Origin: Ilumatobacteraceae bacterium
GTDB lineage: Bacteria > Actinomycetota > Acidimicrobiia > Acidimicrobiales > Ilumatobacteraceae
Assembly: GCA_025463305.1 (NCBI GenBank)
Contig: JAOBWK010000086.1
Coordinates: 1-22,390, forward strand
Length of the DNA stretch: 22,390 nucleotides
Reading direction: 5' to 3'
Part shown: in pieces, positions 17,413 to 22,390 of the stretch
How positions within the stretch are numbered: position 1 is the first letter of the stretch
Layout of the letters: each line of letters starts with the position of its first letter
Program-made: the position numbers and the translations under genes
Notes under the pieces: generated by a model
Told to the model about the DNA's origin: nothing
What the model saw: the letters and a program-made list of their open reading frames with translations, nothing else
Databases searched by the model: none

Positions 17413-18840
17413 TCAGTCCTTGCCCGGGCGGCGGCCGTGCTCGGCCCGAGGGTCACCGCTGTACCCCGACGGCAGGCTGGCCGCGAGCTCAGCGTCGGTG
17501 GGGTCGTGCTTGCGGCGCGCCTCCGGCGGGAGCAGCGCACTGATGGCCTTCATCAGCTTCTTGGTGTCGGCGTCCTCGCTGACGTGCTTGAGCGAGACTG
17601 CCGGCCCGACGCGCACGGTGACGAGGGGCGGATCGGTGAGGTTGAGCAGGTTCGGCAGGCGTGCGTTGCGCGGCCACACCTTCTCGGTGCCCCAGAGCCC
17701 GATCGGGATGACCGGCGCGCCCGACAGCGCGGCGAGGCGGGCAGCGCCCCAACGGCCCTGCAGCACCGGATCGAAGAAGGCCATCCCGCGCGGGATGGTG
17801 CCCTGCGGCATCATCGCCACCACCTCGCCGGCCGCGAGCGCATCCGCGGCGGCGCGCAGCGGCTCGTCGCTGCCGGTGCCGCGCTCGACGCGGATGCCGC
17901 CCATCGCCGAGGCGATCTGGCCGACGATCGGCGCGTCGAACACCTCCTTCTTGCCGAGGAAGCGCACCGCCCGACCGGTCTTGGCGATCGTCAGTGCGAT
18001 GGAGGCGACGTCGAAGTAGCTGCGGTGGTTGCCGCAGAGCAACGCCGGCCCGGTGGCCGGGATGTTCTCCCAGCCGGCGATGTCGAACCGCGCGTACGGG
18101 AACAACTGTGGCCGGGTGAACGCCAGCGCGATCTTCTGCAGTTCCAGTCCGACGACGGGCACCTTGGCAACGCCGGGCGGCACGTCGAGGTGCAGGACCG
18201 GCCAGCGCCGCGCCGTCGCGAGCAGCTGCAGCCGCGGATCGGGGTTCACCGCGTGCGGATGGCCGACGGCCGACAGCAGCGGCGCGTCGTAGACGCTGTC
18301 GCTGTACGCGTAGCTCTCTGCCATGTCGGTGCCGTGACGCTCCGCCCACTCCCGAACGGCCGCGAGCTTGCCGGCGCTCCACACGAACGGGCCGGCGAGC
18401 GTGCCGTCGTAGGTGCCGTCGGCGTTGACCCCGTAGCGGGTGGCGACGACGTCGTCCAGGCCGAGCAGGTCGGCGAACGGCTTGACGAGGTCGTAGGGCG
18501 TGGTGGTGGCCAGCACGATGGGCCGGCCGGCCGCACGGTGCTCGGCGAACAACCGGGCCGCGAACGGCTGGACGCGCTGCACCAGCTCGGCGGCGACCGA
18601 CGCCGCTGCGGCCTGGACGACGTGCTGCTGGCGACCCTTGGCGAGGGTGACGGCCTGGCGGGCGAGCGCCATGCTCGGCAGGGTCTCGCCGATGGTGTTG
18701 AACAGGTTGTAGAGGAGCTTCTCGCCGGGGATCGTGCGGGTGATCAGCCCAGCGGTGCGCATCGCCCCGCTGAAGACCTCGCCGGACGCCCCTGCCAGCA
18801 GCGTGCGATCCAGATCGAAGAACGCCGCCCCAGATCCCAT
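17413..18840 (-). CDS. HAD-IB hydrolase / 1-acyl-glycerol-3-phosphate acyltransferase fusion (PlsC-like)
   Basis: The 475-residue product joins two domains. Residues ~1-225 are a HAD subfamily IB phosphatase: FFDLDRTLL (DxDxT nucleophile), VLATTTPYDLVKPF (Thr motif) and YAYSDSVYDAPLL (DSxxD). Residues ~250-440 are a PlsC-type acyltransferase: LLCGNHRSYFD (the H-x4-D motif), GGIRVERG, MMPQGTIPRG and VIPIGLWGTEKVW. The usual PEGT Glu is Gln here. The same fusion is known in mycobacteria (Rv2483c-like), where it is thought to act in phospholipid and triacylglycerol synthesis. I prefer the ATG at 18840 because a TANNNT box lies seven bases upstream and there is no Shine-Dalgarno; ATGs at 18849 and 18876 are open alternatives. 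The gene follows the 6C-like RNA on the same strand and ends 16 nt before aroQ. Confidence 0.9.
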   Translation of the reverse strand: MGSGAAFFDLDRTLLAGASGEVFSGAMRTAGLITRTIPGEKLLYNLFNTIGETLPSMALARQAVTLAKGRQQHVVQAAAASVAAELVQRVQPFAARLFAEHRAAGRPIVLATTTPYDLVKPFADLLGLDDVVATRYGVNADGTYDGTLAGPFVWSAGKLAAVREWAERHGTDMAESYAYSDSVYDAPLLSAVGHPHAVNPDPRLQLLATARRWPVLHLDVPPGVAKVPVVGLELQKIALAFTRPQLFPYARFDIAGWENIPATGPALLCGNHRSYFDVASIALTIAKTGRAVRFLGKKEVFDAPIVGQIASAMGGIRVERGTGSDEPLRAAADALAAGEVVAMMPQGTIPRGMAFFDPVLQGRWGAARLAALSGAPVIPIGLWGTEKVWPRNARLPNLLNLTDPPLVTVRVGPAVSLKHVSEDADTKKLMKAISALLPPEARRKHDPTDAELAASLPSGYSGDPRAEHGRRPGKD

Positions 18841-18853
18841 GCGCCGCATGCTA
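18841..18853 (-). promoter_or_regulatory. Candidate leaderless promoter of the HAD/acyltransferase gene
   Basis: TAGCAT (18853-18848, minus strand) is followed by GCGGCGC and the ATG at 18840, the same layout as at 14764. No Shine-Dalgarno precedes this ATG. It lies just downstream of the terminator of the small RNA, so the gene would need its own promoter. Confidence 0.5.
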
Positions 18854-18880
18854 CGCCCACTCCGTCGGCGGCTCATCCCG

Positions 18881-18917
18881 AAAACGGGAAAGGTCCCGCT
18901 TGGGGGAAGCGGGACCT
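18881..18917 (-). terminator. Intrinsic terminator of the 6C-like RNA
   Basis: The minus-strand stem AGGTCCCGCTT / AAGCGGGACCT (11 bp, no mismatch) with loop CCCCC is followed by TT-CCC-G-TTTT (18890-18881). The plus-strand side of the array has no T-run, which fixes the direction of the transcript. Confidence 0.75.
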
Positions 18918-19004
18918 CTCAACCTTGGAACCCAGATGTTGGGGGAACATCCGTGTGGGTTCTTGTCGAGCAACTCGTTTGGGGGAAACGAGCCGCTTCG
19001 ATGT
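18881..19004 (-). ncRNA. 6C-type small RNA with three C5-loop hairpins
   Basis: On the minus strand three perfect inner stems each present a CCCCC loop framed by TT and AA. In transcript order they are CTCGTTT/AAACGAG (18992-18974), GATGTT/AACATC (18951-18935) and AGGTCCCGCTT/AAGCGGGACCT (18917-18891). The first two have further outer stems: TCGA-GC pairing with its partner across 19001-18966 with one bulged base, and GAACCCA/TGGGTTC (18962-18928) with a four-base bulge. The third stem has 11 bp and ends in T-tracts, so it doubles as the terminator. The known 6C RNA of actinobacteria (B11 in mycobacteria) has two hairpins with C-rich loops and a terminator, and acts on mRNAs through those loops. 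It lies next to a HAD-IB gene there, as here. A third C-loop is unusual. Confidence 0.82.
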
Positions 19005-19011
19005 ATGTGAA

Positions 19012-19040
19012 AGTATGCACGTGAACGAGTGATCTTGCAA
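19012..19040 (-). promoter_or_regulatory. Candidate promoter of the 6C-like RNA
   Basis: TTGCAA (19040-19035) and CATACT (19017-19012) on the minus strand each match the sigma-70-type consensus at four of six positions and are spaced by 17 nt. They would start transcription near 19003-19005, right at the foot of the first hairpin. TACTTT at 19015-19010 is an alternative -10. Confidence 0.5.
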
Positions 19041-19050
19041 GCCGAACGTG

Positions 19051-19067
19051 AAGATACGCGCTATCTT
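19051..19067. promoter_or_regulatory. Dyad in the divergent lysR / 6C intergenic region
   Basis: AAGATA-CGCGC-TATCTT is a perfect inverted repeat with 6-bp arms. Its right arm contains TATCTT (19062-19067), the likely -10 box of the lysR gene. LysR-type regulators commonly bind a dyad at their own divergent promoter, so an autoregulatory operator is a reasonable inference. The spacing is T-N7-A, not the classical T-N11-A. Confidence 0.45.
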
Positions 19068-19075
19068 TTTTGGAG

Positions 19076-20014
19076 ATGGATCTGCGCCAACTCTCCGCCC
19101 TCGTGGCGATCGCCGACCACGGCTCGTTCTCATCGGCCGCGCGGGCGCTCTACACGGTCCAGTCGAACGTCTCCGGGCACATCGCCCGACTGGAGAAGGA
19201 GCTCGGCGTGACGCTCGTCGACCGCCAGCGCGGCGGGCTGACCGAGGATGGCGGCCAGGTCGTGGAGCGGGCGCGGCGGATCCTGCGCGAGATGGACGAC
19301 ATCTCCGCCGACATGGCCAGCCGCGGCGATTCGGTCAGTGGCGACTCGCGGCTCGGCGTGATCGGCACGACGGCACGGTGGCTGATGCCGCAGTTCCTGC
19401 CGCTGCTCGGCCAGGACCATCCACTCGTCCACGTCACCATCTTCGAGGGCAGCACCTCCAACCTGCTCCCCCGCCTCGCGGCCGGCCACCTCGACGCGTG
19501 CATCGTCCACCTGCCCGTCGACGACCCCGAGCTGATCATCGAGCCGCTGTTCGCCGAGGACCTCATCGTCGTCGTCCACAGTTCGCATCCGTGGGCGACC
19601 GAGGACGAGCTCTCGCTCGCCCGCGTGGCCGCCGAGCCGTTGCTCATCCCGCCGAAGGGCACGGCCATGCGACGCATCCTCGATCGCGCGGCTGCGTCTG
19701 CCGGCGCCACGCTGCGCGCCCAGGCCGAGATCGACGGCGTTCGCCTGCTGACCTCGCTGGCGATGGAGGGCTACGGCCCGGCGATCGTGCCGTCCACCGC
19801 AGTACCACGCTGGCTGAAGGGCGACTTCACCCGCATCACCGTGCCGGAGCTGCCGCGTCGTGTCGTCGGTTGGGTGCAGCGCCGCCGCCCGGCGCCGGGT
19901 GCCCCGACCAGGGCGGTGCTGAAGACGATGCGCGAGACGCTCGAGACCCGTGGTGCGCTGCAGCACGGCGTGCACGTCGGCCATGACGCGTTCCCGCTGG
20001 GCAAGCTCAACTGA
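19076..20014 (+). CDS. LysR-family transcriptional regulator
   Basis: The 312-residue product has the LysR winged helix-turn-helix at the N-terminus: MDLRQLSALVAIADHGSFSSAARALYTVQSNVSGHIARLE (residues 1-40, in part), then KELGVTLVDRQRGGLTEDGGQVV. This is followed by the linker helix and a periplasmic-binding-protein-like effector domain from about residue 95 (RLGVIGTTARWLMPQFLPLL, EGSTSNLLPRLAAGHLDACI and LVVHSSHPW-like VVVHSSHPWA). The ATG at 19076 matches the usual MDLRQL start. A TTG two codons upstream is possible, but GGAG directly touches the ATG and cannot act as its ribosome site. A TATCTT box eight bases upstream suggests a very short or absent leader. It is divergent from the 6C-like RNA and 48 nt before the carboxyltransferase gene, either of which may be a target. 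The effector is unknown. Confidence 0.93.
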   Translation: MDLRQLSALVAIADHGSFSSAARALYTVQSNVSGHIARLEKELGVTLVDRQRGGLTEDGGQVVERARRILREMDDISADMASRGDSVSGDSRLGVIGTTARWLMPQFLPLLGQDHPLVHVTIFEGSTSNLLPRLAAGHLDACIVHLPVDDPELIIEPLFAEDLIVVVHSSHPWATEDELSLARVAAEPLLIPPKGTAMRRILDRAAASAGATLRAQAEIDGVRLLTSLAMEGYGPAIVPSTAVPRWLKGDFTRITVPELPRRVVGWVQRRRPAPGAPTRAVLKTMRETLETRGALQHGVHVGHDAFPLGKLN

Positions 20015-20036
20015 TCAGCGGGACTCCTCGCTGATC
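20013..20036. repeat. Inverted repeat between lysR and the carboxyltransferase gene
   Basis: GATCAGCG (20013-20020) and CGCTGATC (20029-20036) are perfect 8-bp arms around GGACTCCT. The repeat begins inside the lysR stop codon and ends just upstream of the -10 of the next gene. There is no T-run after it, so it is either a weak terminator or an operator that would cover the -35 region of the carboxyltransferase promoter. Confidence 0.5.
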
Positions 20037-20049
20037 GACTCGGTCGGCC

Positions 20050-20062
20050 TACAGTCTGCGCC
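20050..20062 (+). promoter_or_regulatory. Candidate leaderless promoter of the carboxyltransferase gene
   Basis: TACAGT (20050-20055) fits TANNNT and is followed by seven bases (CTGCGCC) and the ATG at 20063. No Shine-Dalgarno precedes the ATG. The -35 region is not recognisable and overlaps the inverted repeat at 20013-20036. Confidence 0.5.
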
Positions 20063-21424
20063 ATGGTGTCACTCGGGCTGACCTCTCCCCTACCGGTTCG
20101 GGCGCAGGTGCCCGGCGCAGCCCGCGTCGACGTGCGCGAGCTCGGCGGGCGCACGGTCGTGTGGCTCGATGTCGACGCCGCCGTCCGCAAGGGTGCGCTG
20201 TCGTCAGCGGCCTCGTCGATGATCGAGGCGGCCGCCGACACCGCACGGACCAAGGGCTACCCGCTGGTCGCGACGATGGACTCGTCGGGCGCCGACATCG
20301 CCGAGGGCTTCAGCGCTCTGCACGGATGGGGCCTCGCCGCGAAGGCGCTGACCAGCTGCAGCGGCGTCGTGCCGACGATCATCATCGTCGACGGTCCGGC
20401 CGTGTCCGGTCCCGCGCTGCTGCTCGGCATCGCCGACTTCGTGGTGATGACCGAGGCCGCCTACGCGTTCGTCAGCGGCCCGACGATGGTGGCCGAGTTC
20501 ACCGGCGTCGTGATGGACAACGAGGAGCTCGGCGGTGCCGCCAGCCATGCCCGCTACAGCGGCGCCACCAGCCTGGTCGCCCCCGACATCGAGACCGCCA
20601 TCACGCTCGTCGAGTCGCTGCTGTCCTACTTGCCGGACGACAACGACGAGGAAGCGCCACGCTTTCCCACCGACGACGATCCGCACCGGCTGACCCCGGA
20701 GGCCGGCGAGCTGATCCCGCCGTCGTCCACCGGTTCGTACGACGTGCGCAACGTCATCCGCGCCCTCGCCGACGACGGCGACATGTTCGAGGTACGTGCC
20801 CGCTGGGCCTCGAACGTCGTCACCGCGTTCGCCACGTTCGCCGGCCAACCGGTGGGCATCGTCGCCAACCAGCCGATCTCGCTGGCCGGCACGCTCGACA
20901 TCCCGGCGTCGCAGAAGGCAGCCCGGTTCGTGTCGTTCTGCGATGCGTTCAACCTGCCGATCCTGACGTTGGTCGACACGCCCGGCTTCTACCCGGGCAA
21001 GGACCTCGAGTGGCGGGGCATGATCCGCCACGGCGCCCAGCTGGTGTTCGCCTACGGGCGGGCGACCGTGCCGCGCATCTGCGTGGTGCTGCGCAAGAGC
21101 TACGGCGGCGCGTACATCGTGATGGACAGCAAGAAGATGGGCAACGACCTCTGCATCGCCTGGCCGTGGGCCGAGCTCGCCGTCATGGGCGCCGGCCAGG
21201 CCGCGGCGATCCTCCAGCGCCGGGCCACCCCCGAGGAGAAGGCCGCTTTCGAGGCCGACTACGCCGAGCGCCTGCTCAACCCCTACATCGCCGCCGAGCG
21301 CGGCTACATCGACGCCGTCATCGAGCCCGCCGACACGAGAGCCGCGATCTGCGACGCCCTGGCAGCCCTGGCCGACAAGCGCGAACGTCTCGTCAGCCGA
21401 AAGCACGACAACACCCCCCTCTGA
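20063..21424 (+). CDS. Acyl-CoA carboxylase beta-type carboxyltransferase (short, divergent)
   Basis: Carboxyltransferase beta subunits move CO2 from carboxybiotin to acetyl-, propionyl- or similar acyl-CoA. The C-terminal half is clearly of this family: QPISLAGTLDIPASQKAARF, FCDAFNLPILTLVDTPGFYPGK, GMIRHGAQLVFAYGRATVP, RKSYGGAYIVM and AWPWAELAVMGAGQAAAI, followed by the C-terminal region ERLLNPYIAAERGYIDAVIEP. The N-terminal half is weaker: DSSGADIAEG replaces the usual D-S-G-G-A-R-I-Q-E-G, VDGPAVSGPALLLGIADF replaces the glycine-rich oxyanion segment, and the basic start region is missing. The length is 453 residues against 510-550 for typical actinobacterial AccD. No biotin carboxylase or biotin carrier gene is adjacent. 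It may use a shared alpha subunit coded elsewhere; its acyl-CoA substrate cannot be told. Confidence 0.88.
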   Translation: MVSLGLTSPLPVRAQVPGAARVDVRELGGRTVVWLDVDAAVRKGALSSAASSMIEAAADTARTKGYPLVATMDSSGADIAEGFSALHGWGLAAKALTSCSGVVPTIIIVDGPAVSGPALLLGIADFVVMTEAAYAFVSGPTMVAEFTGVVMDNEELGGAASHARYSGATSLVAPDIETAITLVESLLSYLPDDNDEEAPRFPTDDDPHRLTPEAGELIPPSSTGSYDVRNVIRALADDGDMFEVRARWASNVVTAFATFAGQPVGIVANQPISLAGTLDIPASQKAARFVSFCDAFNLPILTLVDTPGFYPGKDLEWRGMIRHGAQLVFAYGRATVPRICVVLRKSYGGAYIVMDSKKMGNDLCIAWPWAELAVMGAGQAAAILQRRATPEEKAAFEADYAERLLNPYIAAERGYIDAVIEPADTRAAICDALAALADKRERLVSRKHDNTPL

Positions 21425-21556
21425 CCGCGCAGACCAGGAGGGCTTCGTTGCTCCCTGCCGCCGAGCGCGAATAGGCCGATTCGGAAGGGTGAGGATTAGT
21501 CTCCTCGCCGGGGAGAAAGCCCCGCCTTCTTATTCGTGTCACCTCGAGGGAGCAAC
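21425..21556 (+). promoter_or_regulatory. Upstream region of citrate synthase: possible promoter and short hairpins
   Basis: TAGTCT (21497-21502) fits TANNNT and would start transcription near 21509, giving a leader of about 48 nt. GAGGA/TCCTC (21491-21495, 21502-21506) form a small dyad over this box. CGGGG/CCCCG (21509-21513, 21520-21524) with loop AGAAAG forms a 5-bp hairpin followed by CCTTCTTATT. That hairpin could be a weak terminator of the carboxyltransferase gene or a 5' UTR element. The Shine-Dalgarno GAGGGAG (21546-21552) serves the GTG at 21557. Confidence 0.4.

Positions 21557-22390
<834 letters not shown>

Noticed and set aside
18891..18992. CRISPR-like or other repeat array suggested by three GGGGG loops
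   Set aside because: The stems differ in sequence and only the loop surround is shared; there are no direct repeats with spacers. An RNA with C-loops on the minus strand explains it.
18891..19001. Plus-strand RNA with GGGGGA loops (CsrA-type sponge)
   Set aside because: No T-run follows the array on the plus strand, a good promoter and terminator exist on the minus strand, and CsrA is not expected in this phylum.
19070..19075. TTG start for the LysR gene
   Set aside because: It adds only two residues before the typical MDLRQL start and has no ribosome site; the ATG at 19076 is preferred.

Overview
The window is high-GC DNA from a member of the Actinomycetota. It carries an actinobacterial-type integration host factor (MihF) and the order pyr operon - mihF - gmk - rpoZ - coaBC, which is known from Streptomyces and Mycobacterium. 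It also has an efp-nusB-pyr arrangement like Streptomyces, a 6C-type small RNA, and several starts that look leaderless. The details (two membrane glycosyltransferase-like genes where Streptomyces has bldD, no pyrF) suggest an Acidimicrobiia / Ilumatobacter-like lineage, but that placement is inference.

Layout. Positions 1-18840 are almost entirely minus-strand genes read right to left: a HAD-phosphatase/acyltransferase fusion (17413-18840), aroQ, an M24 aminopeptidase, efp, nusB, two polytopic GT-C-like membrane proteins (13306-14751 and 11036-13309), then pyrR-pyrB-pyrC-carA-carB-pyrD, then mihF-gmk-rpoZ-coaBC. coaBC runs off the left edge. Many junctions are 1-28 nt overlaps, as expected of coupled operons. 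From 18881 to 19004 the minus strand carries a three-hairpin C-loop RNA (6C family) with its own terminator. Divergent from it on the plus strand are a LysR-type regulator (19076-20014), a divergent acyl-CoA carboxylase beta-type carboxyltransferase (20063-21424) and citrate synthase (21557 to the right edge, partial).

How the genes work together. pyrR-B-C-carA-carB-D supply five of the six de novo UMP steps (carbamoyl phosphate, carbamoyl aspartate, dihydroorotate, orotate), with PyrR as the UMP-sensing RNA-binding regulator. Neither pyrF nor pyrE lies in the window. gmk continues nucleotide metabolism, rpoZ is an RNA polymerase subunit, coaBC makes CoA, and nusB and efp serve transcription and translation.

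Most noteworthy. (1) The 5' region of the pyr operon (10871-11001) holds, in order, a -10 box, a near-perfect PyrR-binding loop whose stem takes in part of a strong Shine-Dalgarno, an 8-codon leader ORF, a GC hairpin with U-tracts, and a second Shine-Dalgarno with a GTG start for pyrR. This suggests PyrR-controlled, leader-translation-dependent attenuation rather than simple translational repression. (2) The 6C-like RNA has three C5-loop hairpins instead of the usual two and lies just upstream of a HAD-IB gene. (3) TANNNT-N6/7-ATG leaderless starts recur, two of them nearly identical in sequence.
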